DNA of 32,500 bases from positions 150,001 through 182,500 of the forward strand of contig CAUYUJ010004525.1 of the NCBI GenBank assembly GCA_963575745.1. The letters are read 5' to 3'. Position 1 is the stretch's first letter. Every line of letters starts with the position of its first letter. The notes under the pieces were generated by a model. The model was not told the origin of the DNA and did no database searches. It saw only the letters and a program-made list of their open reading frames with translations. A program made the position numbers and the translations under genes. Origin of the DNA: Prorocentrum cordatum (taxonomy: Eukaryota > Sar > Dinophyceae > Prorocentrales > Prorocentraceae). Shown here piece after piece: positions 18,136 to 28,734 of this stretch.

Positions 18136-18302
18136 CCTCATTTTCGGGCCCCGCTCGTTCCGAATCGTGCTCCCGTTGCAGCGCTGGCCTCATTTCCGTG
18201 CTTCCGCTCGTTCCGAATCGTGCTCCCGCTGCAGCGCTGGCCTCATTTCCGCGCTTCCGCTCGTTCCGCGTCGTGCTCCTGCTGCAGCGCTGGCGTCATT
18301 TC
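18136..18302 (+). repeat. 53-bp minisatellite, three copies
   Basis: Three head-to-tail units of about 53 bp, each with CCGCTCGTTCCG and GCAGCGCTGG. The unit is not a multiple of three. A short ATGCA microrepeat follows at 18313-18336. Confidence 0.85.
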
Positions 18303-18594
18303 CCGTGCCATGCCACGGCATGCAATGCAATGCAATGCTAGGTTGATACTACGCTTTGCGGTGCTCTTCTACGCCATGCCATGCCGTGCTCTACACTGCA
18401 TCGCGTACCCTTTTCGGGATCATTGTCCTGCTCGACATCCGACTGTGCGAGTAGAGAGGGGATCTACGCCATGGTAGAGGATGGGAGGGAGGGGTAGGAT
18501 GTCAGATGTGACGCGAGCGCACCTAGCTTGCCTCCTCCCCCTCCTCCCTCCCTCCCTCCCTCCCTCCGTCCCATCCCTGCCTCAGCTTTGCGCA

Positions 18595-19320
18595 TGTCTT
18601 TTTCGGGACACTCCTTACACGCTTCGTTGCCCTAAAAGAATCTCCACCGACGGCCCCAATGGCAGCGGCCGGGTGGCGACCCAGCCCCACTTTGACGCAC
18701 CCATCACATTGGCCCAATCAGAAGCTCAACCGAAGACCCCAAATCCAACGCCCGCATGGCGGTCCCGCCTTATTCTGGCACACCCCTCACACGTTTCGTG
18801 GCCCCATAGGGAGCTCCACCGACGGCTTCAGAGTGGCAGCGCCCGCATGGCGCCCCTGCCCCAATGTGACACATCCCGCACACATGTCGTGGCCCCAATA
18901 TGGAGCTCCACCGACGGCCCCAGTGGCAGCGCCCGCAAAGCGCTCACGCCACATTTTGGCACATCCCTCGTCACGCGCGGCCTCATAGGGAGCTACAGCG
19001 AATGCCCCAATGGCAGTACCCGCATGGCGGCATCGACCCGCTTTGGTACACCCCTCACACGCTCGGTAGCCCCATAGGGAGCCCGACAGAAGGCTTCAAT
19101 GGCAGCGCCCGCGTGGCGACGCTTGGTGGCCCCATAGGGAGCTCGACAGAAGGCCCCAGTGGCAGCGCCCGCATGGCGGCCCCGCCCCACTTGCACACAT
19201 CTCTCACGCGTCTGGGGGCCCCATAGAGAGCTCCACCGAACGCCCCAGTGGCGGCGCTCGCATGGCGCCCCCACCCAAGTCTTGGCACACCCTTCACTTG
19301 TTTTGTTGTCTCTGGGGAGC
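18595..19320 (+). repeat. About 89-bp minisatellite, eight or more units
   Basis: Units begin at about 18639, 18724, 18811, 18903, 18990, 19079, 19139 and 19228, with the last ending at 19316; spacing is 85-92 bp except one of 60 bp. Each contains GAGCTCCACCGACGGCCCCA or a close variant, GGCAGCGCCCGCATGGCG and a CACACCCCTCAC-like block. The unit length breaks any reading frame, so it is not coding. Confidence 0.85.
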
Positions 19321-20007
19321 TTCCCTCCTTTGTCCCGCCTGCCTCACGATACTCACGCCTGCGTATGGTTCCTTCGCCAGGATAATCACAAGGGGTCGTG
19401 ACTGGGACAAGGGTTGGAGCACGGCCATGAGCACCTTCGCCCTTCTCGTATGAATACGCATCGTGGCCGTCCGAACCAAACATGCAACCAACATTGTGGC
19501 GAGAGCACGGTTCCTCTATAATGTGTATGGAAGTCTCCGCTAGTAGACTCCTCAGCCGAAACGCTATAAAGAAAATATCGAAGCGGAATGTGTCTGCCAT
19601 TTTCGATATATGGGGTCCTCTCTGGGCCCAGGGAAAGTCAAACAAAGACTCCGGATATACAGCTGGTCCGAGGGAAGGTGTCCACACCTCGGGGGGTCGC
19701 GTTGCGAAAAAAAACACGCGGAGGATGCCTGGGAACGGCAGCGCTGGGTCCTCACTGAGGCGGGACAACTATACCCAGACGGCTATACCCCTTTTCCATG
19801 ATTTCGGCGTCCCAGGTGCGATTTCAGTCCCCTGGGCAATCAAACATGAATCTGGGGCGCAAACATATCCCACGGGAAGGGGTCGTTGGAAAATCACAAC
19901 GTCGGATGTCTCTCACTGTGGATGGAAGCAGTATCACTTGCGTGGCACTCCATCCCCTCCCACCCCCGCCTGGCCACCTTCTCAGGCAGGGCAGGGCCGA
20001 AAAGGCG
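19321..20007. other. Unassigned spacer
   Basis: No gene recognised. Minus-strand frames of up to 237 codons run partly through the minisatellite and show no family motif. Confidence 0.35.
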
Positions 20008-20105
20008 TGCAATTCTGAAGCCCGACTTGCGTGACATCCAAGTTTCCTTTCTGGCATCACCCCCCTCCCCCCTCTACGCAAGCAAATTCGCCAGAATCTA
20101 AACAC
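20008..20105. mobile_element. Foldback with C-rich core, related to 16977-17193
   Basis: ATTCTGAAGCCCGACTTGCG on the left pairs with CGCAAGCAAATTCGCCAGAA on the right around a CCCCCCTCCCCCC core. The right arm also matches the right arm of the nested foldback at 17152-17185. Confidence 0.55.
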
Positions 20106-20434
20106 AAACTGCCGCGTATGGATCCTCCCCGCTCCGCCTCCCCCTCCCTCCCCCCTCCCGTGCAGGGAGAGCGGAGACAGTCAGAGGAGGAGGGGTGGGA
20201 GGGGGAGAGGAAGGATACCCATACATCTGACAGTGCGACCTTTGCAATGCGTGGCCGCCAGTGGTCCCGACACCTTCCCCGGGGCAGCTATCCGTCCCCG
20301 ATCCATGCTTTGATCGTCCTGGGGACAGAAGACGGGTTCCAGGGCCCGTGATCGAGAGATAACGCCCCGATCCGACACATACATCGGCGGACATCTGAGC
20401 GACGACAAGAAGCGGGTCCCACGCGCGATGACAT
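20106..20434. other. Unassigned spacer
   Basis: No gene recognised. Mixed GC-rich sequence with a purine-rich stretch at 20186-20212. Confidence 0.35.
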
Positions 20435-20509
20435 AGGAGGAGGAGGAGGAGGAGGAGGAGGAGGAGGAGGAGGAGGAGAAGGAGAAGGAGGAGGAGGAGG
20501 AGGAGGAAG
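20435..20509 (+). repeat. GGA tract
   Basis: About 75 bp of GGA repeats with two GAA variants. Confidence 0.9.
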
Positions 20510-20817
20510 ATCTTGCGCCGCAGTTTCCGCGGGCCGCCACCTCGGCACGCTTGCGCTGGCAACGCGGGCGCCGACGCGCCACCTCTACCGCTGACTCGCG
20601 AACGTGTCGGCACTGTCGGGCACGTCTCCCTGCGCGCCCCTCGGCGAAGTGGACCCGTACCCAGATTCACGCGGTGGTTGCTAAGCGGATAAAGGGGGGG
20701 ACATAAGGGAATGCGAAGGCAGGTGATGTACGGCCAAACCCAGCCTCTCGCCGTCGCTCGGACGTCCATTTCCCGTGTGTTTGTTCGGTGTCGTACGTGT
20801 TTTTGTTTTGCTCGTTG

Positions 20818-20879
20818 GTCGAGGATGGTCCTCGATGGTTCTCGCCGAGAAAAAATGCACACGTCCAAGCGATGCCAGG
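20818..20879 (+). repeat. 62-bp dispersed repeat, copy 2
   Basis: Second copy of 15782-15843, with the extra shared block at 20890-20912 close by. Confidence 0.65.
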
Positions 20880-20912
20880 AGCCTATAAGTGGGTTACAAG
20901 TGCCCTCGGTGG

Positions 20913-21240
20913 AATAGTGAGGCTCGAAAACTGGACTTTGCCCATGTCTCTACCCCCCGTGAACCACTGAAGGCACTTCTCACTCAATCATGAAAGAGAT
21001 GCGGCCAGACATAGCCCCCCGTAGCATCCGCTTACAACTCTCCTCCCCACGTAAGACCCCCGCGGTGACACATGTATGTTGAGAGTGGTTATGGTTGTTG
21101 CTTGTTTGTCATGTCTCTCTTCAACAAGAAAAGATGATTTAACTCCACGTCCTCGGGATCTGGCGAGGCGCCGCTGCGCGCCGAGGCGGCCGTGCCGAGG
21201 CGGGGGGCGGGGGCGTCCTGAGGGAATCAATCAAACACCT
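20913..21240. other. Unassigned spacer
   Basis: Nothing recognised on either strand. Confidence 0.35.
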
Positions 21241-21453
21241 GTACGCCTGGCGTCGGGAAGGTGGCCTGCAAGATCGACCTCCGAGAAGCACGCCATCCCC
21301 GTGAGGCGATCCTCCGCGAGGGCCCCTTCTGTGCACACGCTGTCCCCCCGCCAGGGCCTCTTCGGGGAGGCTGCCCCCCAAGATGGGGGCACAGCGTGTC
21401 ATGAGCGGGCCAGCGACGCCACATCGCACGCCACCTTTCCAGACACCAGCCGT
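21241..21453. repeat. Imperfect foldback, two nested stems
   Basis: Outer arms CGCCTGGCGTCGGGAAGGTG and CACCTTTCCAGACACCAGCCG; inner arms CACACGCTGTCCCCCC and GGGGGCACAGCGTGTC. About 213 bp. Confidence 0.6.
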
Positions 21454-21486
21454 CCCCAGGAAGAAGCAGAGGCGACACCACTAATG

Positions 21487-21628
21487 CGGGATGACGATTA
21501 ATAAAAAAATGGGGGGAACGATTAGAAACATAGTTTTCTGCTATTTCTGCACAAGTTTCTGACGGGAGGAGAACGATAAAAAAAATAGTTTTCCAGCCCG
21601 CGGCCGGATTTTTCTAATCGTCATCCCG
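21487..21628. mobile_element. 142-bp TIR element
   Basis: Perfect 14-bp ends CGGGATGACGATTA and TAATCGTCATCCCG, each followed inward by an A/T run. Inside, GAACGATTAGAAACATAG and GAACGATAAAAAAAATAG are imperfect direct repeats. The end motif occurs a third time at about 21664 (TTAATCGTCATC), perhaps a fragment of another copy. Confidence 0.75.
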
Positions 21629-21896
21629 GGCGCCGCCGCGTGAACACGACCCCCGGTCATTTATTAATCGTCATCTTCCATTACCTCCACCAGCGCGAGG
21701 CGCCAGGGAGGGTCATCCTGGCGGTGCGGTCCCCCCCTCTCGCCCGAGGCATCCCTACGAGGCATCGTGGGCCCCTCGATGGAGGCGGCCCTCCTGGCGA
21801 TGGCGGCGCCTCTCGACTCACCAGACCTATCCTGGGGTGCATTTTGACCAGCGCCTCGAGAATAGAAGAAGAACAAGCGGCCATAAACAACAACTT

Positions 21897-22031
21897 TTGG
21901 CGCTCCGCGCGGATTTCTTGGATCTGCGCTGGACCCCCCTCCCTGGCACGCGGAACGCGCCGGGGGCGGCGCCGGAGGCGCCGCCGGGGGGGCCCAGCGC
22001 GGATCCAAGAGATCTGCGCGGAACGCCAGAA
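21897..22031. mobile_element. Palindromic double-hairpin element, copy 2
   Basis: Same plan as 14712-14849: outer arms with CCGCGCGGATTTCTTGGATC and GATCCAAGAGATCTGCGCGG, the CTGGACCCCCC/GGGGGGGCCCAG step, and two inner GC hairpins including GGCGGCGCCGGAGGCGCCGC. Length differs by only 3 bp from copy 1. Terminal bases differ between copies. Confidence 0.8.
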
Positions 22032-22424
22032 GTGTACCTATGGCGGTTCTCTGTCTGCGAGGAAAGAATCCAGACGTGGCGGCGAGGGCTCCCCAGGACA
22101 AGCGGAGGCATATCGGGTGCCCCTTCTCCTCCCACGGTGGTCCAGGTCCGTCGGGCCGTAGTCCCCAGCGCGATCTCGGACGCGGGGCGGCGCCCGGGCC
22201 GACCGGGGGGCCTCCTCGTCCGGGTGTTGCCGATCGTGCCCTCCTGGCCCAAGCTGCCCCGGGCCGTTCGGTCATGTTTGGAGGCCGCCGGGGCCCTCTG
22301 CCGGGCAGCTGTGAGGCTGAGGCCGCGAGGGCCTCCCCGGAACCTGAGATCCGACGGCGCGGCATTTTTTTTTATTTTTTTATATGAGCTTTTTTTTGAT
22401 GAGCACTTCGTAGACTTCGTGCAA

Positions 22425-22510
22425 AAATCACGACCGGAGCCATCGCCCTGGACCCCACCTGCTCCATTTTTCGAAGCGGGTCGATATCGTTGAGGGCCCC
22501 AGGGCCCCGA
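22425..22510 (+). repeat. Dispersed repeat, copy 1
   Basis: GACCGGAGCCATCGCCC through GAGGGCCCCAGGGCCCCGA matches 24575-24655, which has GACTGGAGCCACAAGCGCC through GAGGGCCCCGGGGCCCGA. Moderate similarity with indels. Confidence 0.55.
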
Positions 22511-22589
22511 AGCCTGGCGAAAGCGCCTGGATCTCGGGGGAGATCCTGGAGACATCTTGGGCCAGGGGCACGTCTTGGCACGCCAGAAT

Positions 22590-22755
22590 GAATCCAAACA
22601 GTAATGGGTACGATGCCCAACAGCAAATGTTGTCCAAAACCGACAGCGGCCGCTGTTCGGGAACGTCCACGGCGACGCCGACAGCAAATTCTGTTCGTAG
22701 TGGGCAGGAACTACTCTTGGCCATCGTGCCCACTGCCTCCGTACCCATGTCGGTC
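22590..22755. mobile_element. TIR element, copy 1 of a two-member family
   Basis: CAGTAATGGGTACGATGCCC near the left end pairs with GGCCATCGTGCCCACTG near the right. Homologous to 30783-31022 in both arms (ATGCCCAACA, CAGGAACTACTCTTG) and in the interior (ACAGCGGCCGCTGTT). Confidence 0.7.
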
Positions 22756-23374
22756 CACCCGAACCTCTAGCAACACCCCATCCTCTCGAGGGGAACGAAA
22801 GGGTAGGATGGCAAAGGGCCGGGTAGAGAATCAGCTCACGCAGCTGGTTCTCCTGAAGCCTCCTGGCGCCAGGAGGCGCCCATGTATGGAGGAATGGCCC
22901 GGCGGCGGGGCGGAAACCAGCTGCACGCTGCTCTCACAATTCCTGCCTGGCCCGATCCTCCATCTCCGGCGCCACGTCCCGGGCGCGGGGCGGCGCCCTG
23001 GAAGACCGCGGGGCCTCTTCGGGCTCGGGGTCCCGGCCGCAGCGCCGCTGGCGCATGCGGGCCAGGGCCGTGTGGCGCTCCGACGTGCCGCCAGCGGCCG
23101 CCGCGCGGCGCTGCGACGGCCAGGGCGGGGCGAGGCAGGCCATGGGTGGTCGGGGCGGGGAGGGCGCGGAGGTCGGATCGGACTACCTACCAGGCCACCC
23201 CAACCCAACCCGAAGACCCGAATTTCGGGTTGGGGGGGGGGAAGGGCTCCACATGTGTTGTTTCGATGTTTCCCGACCCCCCCCCACTGGAAATCGAGGA
23301 TCAATCTGAACCTTCGGGGTTGGGTTGGGGTGGTTTGGTGGCCGGAGAGGGTCGGGCGAGCTGTCGCGGGATCC
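22756..23374. other. Unassigned GC-rich spacer
   Basis: No gene recognised. GCGGGGCGGCGCCCTGG at about 22984, with the following GGGGCCTCTTCGG, recurs in similar form at 22180-22225, a further dispersed similarity. Confidence 0.35.
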
Positions 23375-23535
23375 TAGAAGCTCGCGCCTCGCGGCGCGAA
23401 GCGCAGACGCTGCGAGTAACTCCGCGCTCTCGCGCCGCCCTCCCCGGGGGGGCCCCAGCCGTCGTCGGGGGGCACAGGCCGCGGAGCGCGAAGCGCGAAG
23501 CGCGAATCGCGCCCTCGTGGGGGCCCTTGGAGCTT
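23375..23535 (+). repeat. GCGCGAAG-type dispersed repeat, copy 1
   Basis: Contains GAGTAACTCCGCGCTCTCGC at 23414 and, 60 bp on, a run of GCGAAGC units followed by GCGCCCTCGTGGGGGCCCTT. Copy 2 is at 31735-31890 with the same order of blocks. Confidence 0.65.
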
Positions 23536-23547
23536 TCGGTGGCAACT

Positions 23548-23678
23548 CCCCTGACCTTCCAGGAGGGCTAAAAAATAGCACCAGGACCTCGATATCCTAA
23601 TTCCTGTCGAGGCTTTAGGCAGCCCAGATAGGTCTATAGGTCTGGAGGGCTATTTTTCAGTACTCTGGAAGGTCAGGG
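23548..23678. mobile_element. 131-bp TIR element
   Basis: Ends CCCTGACCTTCCAG and CTGGAAGGTCAGGG are perfect 14-bp inverted repeats; similarity continues to CTAAAAAATAGC and GCTATTTTTCAG, giving arms of about 30 bp. No coding capacity. Confidence 0.8.
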
Positions 23679-24574
23679 TCACGAGAGCCCTCCCCTGCCA
23701 TCTTGTTGGCTCTTGCGCAGCGAGGCCAATCGACGCTGTTGGACGCCAGACCGGCGGACTTGACGCTGATCGACGGTGACGCACTGCATAAACTGCGCAA
23801 CGGGGGTATGCAATGCCCCCATGACTTGCGACCGAACGAGCCCAAGCCTCCAACGCCTTGAAACGGTCAAGGCAAGCTTTTCTCAGTTGCTGCCCTCGTG
23901 GGGCCCTCGCAAGGCCCTGCAGCCGTCAAAAGTCGACTCGGGATGGAAAACAAGCCCTAGGGGAAAGGGTCGGGGCTTCCGGGGAGCGCACTTTGAACAA
24001 AAGTACATCGGACATCTGTCTGGGGAAAGGGGGACAACACAAGGGGGTCAACAACTCCGCTCACGCAAACGGCTTATCCAGCGACTCCCAGCGCCGGCTG
24101 ACACCAGCCACGTGCAACAGATTTCGCACCCCACTGTCCACCCCCCCTTTTCTGAGGGGCAACGATGGGATTGTGGATGCCATGACAATGGACACCCTAT
24201 CAATCCGATCATTGAACTAGATGTGTTTCAAATGGTTGAAAAATGTGTTGATAATGTTTGCAACCTATCTGCACATGTTTAACACATGCTTTAGACATCT
24301 GGAAACTAATTGGCAACATGCTTCCTCTCAATTGATCGTCGCCCACAACGATAGGATGGGACTGGCTCAGAGGCGGGAGCATCGACCCATCATCGGCGAC
24401 ACATCGCCGACACACATCGGCGACAGGCCCCTGATGGCGGATCCGCACGTTCCCGGGCGGGGTGGAGCCACCGCGCCACTGACGGCGAGCAATGGGGGGG
24501 CCGATGCGTTCCCCCCTGAACCTATCCCTGAGATGCCTCGTTGCCAAGCCACTGCAACATCGCAAACAAAGCAC
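23679..24574. other. Unassigned spacer
   Basis: No gene recognised. At 24390-24425 the octamer ATCGGCGA and its complement recur, as also at 26890-26995. Confidence 0.35.
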
Positions 24575-24655
24575 GACTGGAGCCACAAGCGCCATCGTTC
24601 TGCGCCATTTTCCGAGCTGGATCGATCTGTGAGGGCCCCGGGGCCCGACATTGAG
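24575..24655 (+). repeat. Dispersed repeat, copy 2
   Basis: Partner of 22425-22510; see that entry for the matching blocks. Confidence 0.55.
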
Positions 24656-24862
24656 CGAGAATGCCCGTCGTGAAAAAACTGCAGCGCCAGGAGCTCCCAG
24701 ATCCCCCACTGACAAGGGGACGCTGCCCCTGCTTGTCGCCCGACCCGAGAATGTTCGAGGGCAGCGGTTGCTGTGCAGGCCTCCTCGTGGCAGGCCCGCG
24801 ACCCCTCAAAACGCCGAGCCGGAGCGGCGGAGGGGACGGCGCGAGGTCGCTGCGTGGCCTCG

Positions 24863-24880
24863 TCCTCCTCCTCTTCCTCC

Positions 24881-24933
<53 letters not shown>

Positions 24934-25037
24934 CTCCTCCTCCTCCTCTTCCTCCCCTCCTCCTCCTCCTCCTCCTCATCCTCTTCCTCCCTCCTCTTCT
25001 TCCTCCTCCTCCTCCTCCTCCTCCTCCTTTTCCTCCC
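24863..25037 (+). repeat. TCC/TCTTCC tract
   Basis: About 175 bp of pyrimidine repeat, with TCTTCC variants spaced irregularly. Confidence 0.9.
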
Positions 25038-26843
25038 CCCGTGGGCTCCCAGGGCGTCCACGGGCTGGGCGGGGCCTGGGCTCAGAGGGCGCAGGCGCGG
25101 TTTTCGCCACCGTCCTGCTGTCAGGGGGGGGGTCCCAAACGGGCTCCCACGTGCCCAAGACTGGGCAGAGATCACAGGCTGGGGCCATAGAGTGGAGGCC
25201 AGTCCACAAGGAACCTTCCACAATAAACCCAATCCTGAGACCCAAGGACGTCCATGGATTTTTGGTGTGGAAACGTCACGCTGGCCACAGCAAAACCATT
25301 GGAATCCAAGAAACCCAGGGCACCCTGGAGGCAAGCAGGGTGTTTCTTGGCATGGGTCTCCACCGTATGTGGTGCAGCAGTGGACACGAGAAACGCTCGC
25401 CGTCTGCAGTCTGGGGTCGGCGGCCAGGCGGCCAGGCAGCGTGGGCTCAGAGGACAAACGTGGACCATCGTCACCGAGAACACATGGGGGGGGGCCCGAC
25501 CACTGGGCGGTGCCCTACCGATGGATTCTCGGTGGCAGGTCCTTGGTCCTCCTCTGACGGGCTGGGTATTGCAGCGGCGCGGACCCTGGGCCGACGCAAA
25601 GAGGAGAACAAGGACGAGGACGAAGAGACGGGTGCCAGGAGACGCACACAAAGGGGAAGAGAGAGAGAGAGAGAGGATCAACAAAAAAGACAGCGCACAA
25701 TGAACATGGAGGCACACAACATGCGATGTGGAGGTAACGGACACCGGGAATGTGGGAACGACAGTGACACACGCCTAACACTATAGCTGTATGTATACCT
25801 ACAGTTGTAATTCTACATGCCATGAGCACAGAGAGATATAGACAGCTTTAAACAACAAGCAAAATGAAAAGTGGGAGAAACAAGCGCGAGAGAGAGAGAG
25901 ATCAACACCACACACTCCCCACATGATGATGGTCATACAAAACGAGCAAACAAGTATTTGTCATCTTGGGAGACATGGGGAGGCAAATGTCTCGCCTTCT
26001 TCCGCGAAGCAAAACACATATCCGCAAGCACGCAACACACTTGCACGACTGAACATACAAAACCCTGCGTACTCTTCCGTGCATGTGATGTTCGGAACCT
26101 TCTCTTACCAATGCCTACATGGCAGCACGACTATCAAAGAGGGCGCAGCCTTTGTCTTCCTGCCACCACGAGTCTGTCGCGCCTGCGACGCACGCAAGAA
26201 CAGACGAAGCTGAGGCTTGCATAACGTACATCGTTCGACGCAGAACACGGGGCGGGTCGCTTGGACGACGACGTCTACCGATAGGGCATCGGGCATCCGT
26301 CGTGGGTGGACGTGCCAAGGGCGGTCACTGGCGTCAGGGATAAAAATCGCAAGACGAACGCAACAAGAAAATATCAGGAAACTGGAGCACATATGGTTGG
26401 ATACACACGAAAAACATTCCGAGGCTCCTTGCTGGCTACAAATTCGGAAGCCTGGCCTACACGGCCATCAAGGGCCGAGCGCTGAAAAGACGTCTGGCCA
26501 CGTATCCAGCTCTAGCCCAGGCCGGATGCACCATGTGCATGTATCCACCTTCCTGGTAACATCGAGCAGGGACATGTCGGGCACCTCTGAGAGCGGGCGG
26601 GTGCAGCGTTCCGAAGTGCTCGGGAAGGATTCGCTGGCATGAGGGTGGAGACGACTCCCGGACCCCGCGGCTTCCCCCAAGACCCGTCAGCTCCTCAACG
26701 GTCCCGGGGCCCGTGGCAGAGCCCCGAGAGCCCCGTTGCTCCAGGACGCCTCCAGGACGCCTCACTCCTCAGGATTCCTCCAGCGCAGAAGCTCCCGCGC
26801 CCCAGTCCTCCAGGGCGCCCCCATCCCCGGCGCGCCTCCCTCG
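25038..26843. other. Unassigned region with GA microsatellites
   Basis: No gene recognised across 1.8 kb. Two short GA repeats (25657-25675 and 25888-25902) are each followed by GGATCAACA or GATCAACA. Sequence from 25.7 to 26.4 kb is less GC-rich than its surroundings. Open frames on both strands lack family motifs. Confidence 0.35.
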
Positions 26844-27049
26844 AGGCCTCGCAGATGGGGTCCGAGTAGATGGGGTCGGAAGATTGCACCGGATCGCCGA
26901 TGCATCGCCGATGTCTCGGCGATACATCGACGATGCATCGGCGACGTCGGCGTGGGGGAACTCGGGCACAACATCGACCTACATCGCCGATGCATCGGCT
27001 GCGGAGCTACCCTCCGGCCCCATCTACTCCGGTCCCATCTAGGAGGCCT
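26844..27049. mobile_element. 206-bp TIR element with CATCGCCGATG core
   Basis: Both ends are AGGCCT; inside, CAGATGGGGTCCGAGTAGAT pairs with ATCTACTCCGGTCCCATCT. The arms continue imperfectly into repeated GCCGATGCATCGGCGAT-type palindromes near 26895-26950 and 26985-27000. Confidence 0.7.
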
Positions 27050-27128
27050 AGAACCCCTCGCCTTCATGGCGAGATTTGCTCCGCCCCAGGCCCGCCTGAT
27101 GAGCGGCCGCCGCGCGCTCGCCCCCCGC

Positions 27129-27698
27129 TCAGCCGCCGCCCTCGAACGAGGCTGCCAGGCCCAGCGCCCAGGCGCGCCGTGGCCGCTGGTAGCGCACGCC
27201 GTTCGACTGCGTGGAGACCAGCTCGGACCGGAGGGCGCGGCGCCAGTAGATGCTGGCGAAGCTGCCCCACTTGCCGAGCTCGTCATCCATGGAGCGGCCG
27301 CCGTTGCGCAGGGGCCAGTTGTTGCGCACGCAGCTGCTGCCCAGCCCGTCGCGCCTGGCGAGCTCCCACAGCTCCTCCGCCCAGTCGAGGTCGCGAAACA
27401 GCTCCACGGCGGGCACCGAGGCCTCGCAGGCCAGCGCTACGTCGCCGAGGTCCAACAACGACAGGCGCCCCCCTTTGGTGAACCGCCGCGGGAGCATGAG
27501 ACGCGTGAGCGAACGGTTGTCCTTCGCCTCGACGTCGAGCCACATCCGCGAGCCCCGCGTGAGCGGGGTCCAGCGGCGGTTACACCGCATGCTTACCAGA
27601 TGCCTCCCCTTGCCCCCCCCCACCCCATAATTGCTCCAGTGATGGATGCTGCCGAATAAGTCTGGGTTCGCACCGCCAAGGGCCGACGTAGGAAGCAC
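27129..27698 (-). CDS. Unrecognised possible host coding exon
   Basis: A 189-codon minus-strand frame of mixed composition, unlike the low-complexity frames around it. Residues include RRWTPLTRGSRMWLDVEAKD, LPRRFTKGGRLSLLDLGDVA, LFRDLDWAEELWELARRD and SMDDELGKWGSFASIYWRRA. It is acidic/hydrophobic with helical-looking segments. I do not recognise the family. The start is uncertain: the good part begins near 27595, just after a GTAAGC that could be a splice donor or be chance. It could be an exon of a larger minus-strand gene or a fragment carried by a repeat. Confidence 0.4.
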   Translation of the reverse strand: MLPTSALGGANPDLFGSIHHWSNYGVGGGKGRHLVSMRCNRRWTPLTRGSRMWLDVEAKDNRSLTRLMLPRRFTKGGRLSLLDLGDVALACEASVPAVELFRDLDWAEELWELARRDGLGSSCVRNNWPLRNGGRSMDDELGKWGSFASIYWRRALRSELVSTQSNGVRYQRPRRAWALGLAASFEGGG

Positions 27699-27819
27699 GG
27701 CGATTGCATCCTATATGTACACGCGCGCTGCGCAGCAATGAACACTCGATTTGTCGCGACACTGCCTATATGATGTTCCAAGGCAGGAGGGCTCCTGGAG
27801 CAGCTTGTGCACCAGCTTT

Positions 27820-28245
27820 CCTCCTCCGCTTCCTCCCCCCACTCATCCTCTTCGTCCTCCTCCTCTTCCTGCTTCCCCTTTCCTTGTGCATCTTCCTCGT
27901 AATATTCTTCCTCCTCCCCCACTTCTCTACCCCTTCCTCCCCACCCATCCTCCCTCCCCGCTCCTCCTTCTTTCCATCCGTCCATGCCACGCCGTTCCCT
28001 TCATGCTCCTCGTCCTCCCACCCACACCCTCGCTCCCTCGTCCTGTCCTTCACCTCCCCGTTCCTCCCCCCAAACGAACTTCTCCACCCCCAGTCCTCCT
28101 ACTCGTGTTTATCATCCCTCCTCCTCCTCCCCCATCCTCCTCCGCCTCCCCCTCCCCCCCCTCCTCCTCCTCCTCCTCCTCCTCCTCCTCCTCCTCCTCC
28201 TCCTCCTCCTCATCATCATCATCATCATCATCATCACCAGCATCA
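27820..28245 (+). repeat. Pyrimidine-rich region with TCC and ATC microsatellites
   Basis: Loose CT-rich sequence from 27820, becoming a pure TCC repeat at 28159-28210 and then an ATC repeat at 28211-28238. Confidence 0.85.
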
Positions 28246-28734
28246 CCATCCAATCGGAGGATGAGATCAGCCGAGAGGCCGACGCGGGGCCACAAGCCTT
28301 TGTCGGCCAACAGTGATCCCACAGGTGTCGCACCATCTCGCTTTGGACTGACACCAGCGGCAACCATTGGACTGCTGCCGTGGTCTCGCTCTGCACCGTT
28401 CCGCTTGCTGCTTCCCTTCTAGAGTGGACTGCTGCCGTGGCCTCGCTCTGCTCAGCGCCACTTGCTGCTTCCCTTCCTTCCTTCCGACCGCTTGACGCGC
28501 ACCCATGGTCCATGGTCGGGCGGCGCGCCCGGCTGGGCCGCCCGGCGCGGGCACTTCCACGTCCCGTGGGTGGGCCTCCTAGCGCTCAGCCCGCGGCAGC
28601 CCCTCCCCACGGCCAGGGGGCGTGGCAGGCCCCCCCCCCCCGCGGCCTCCTCGTCCCCATGTCCTGCTCTTCCTCCCCGATGGGCTGCGAGGGGCTGTTC
28701 TCTCCTCCAGCGAGGGGGGCGGCGGCCGGGCGGC

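Noticed and set aside
18481-19077. A 198-codon open frame and its minus-strand partners over the 89-bp array
   Set aside because: The unit length is not a multiple of three, so each unit is read in a different frame. No conserved peptide results.
17785-19430. Shared coding domain on the minus strand suggested by GAHGRA in two places
   Set aside because: The similarity covers only about 50-60 bp with gaps. It is kept as a weak dispersed repeat, not as a gene.
19055-19768. A 237-codon minus-strand gene
   Set aside because: About a third of it overlaps the minisatellite and the rest shows no family motif or codon bias that I can defend.
21060-21140. Spliced-leader or snRNA gene
   Set aside because: I looked for the dinoflagellate spliced-leader sequence and for U6-like blocks and saw none in the window.
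22364-22400. Poly-A/poly-T tail of a retrotransposon (T-rich run)
   Set aside because: The T runs are interrupted and no LINE or SINE body was found adjacent on the matching strand.
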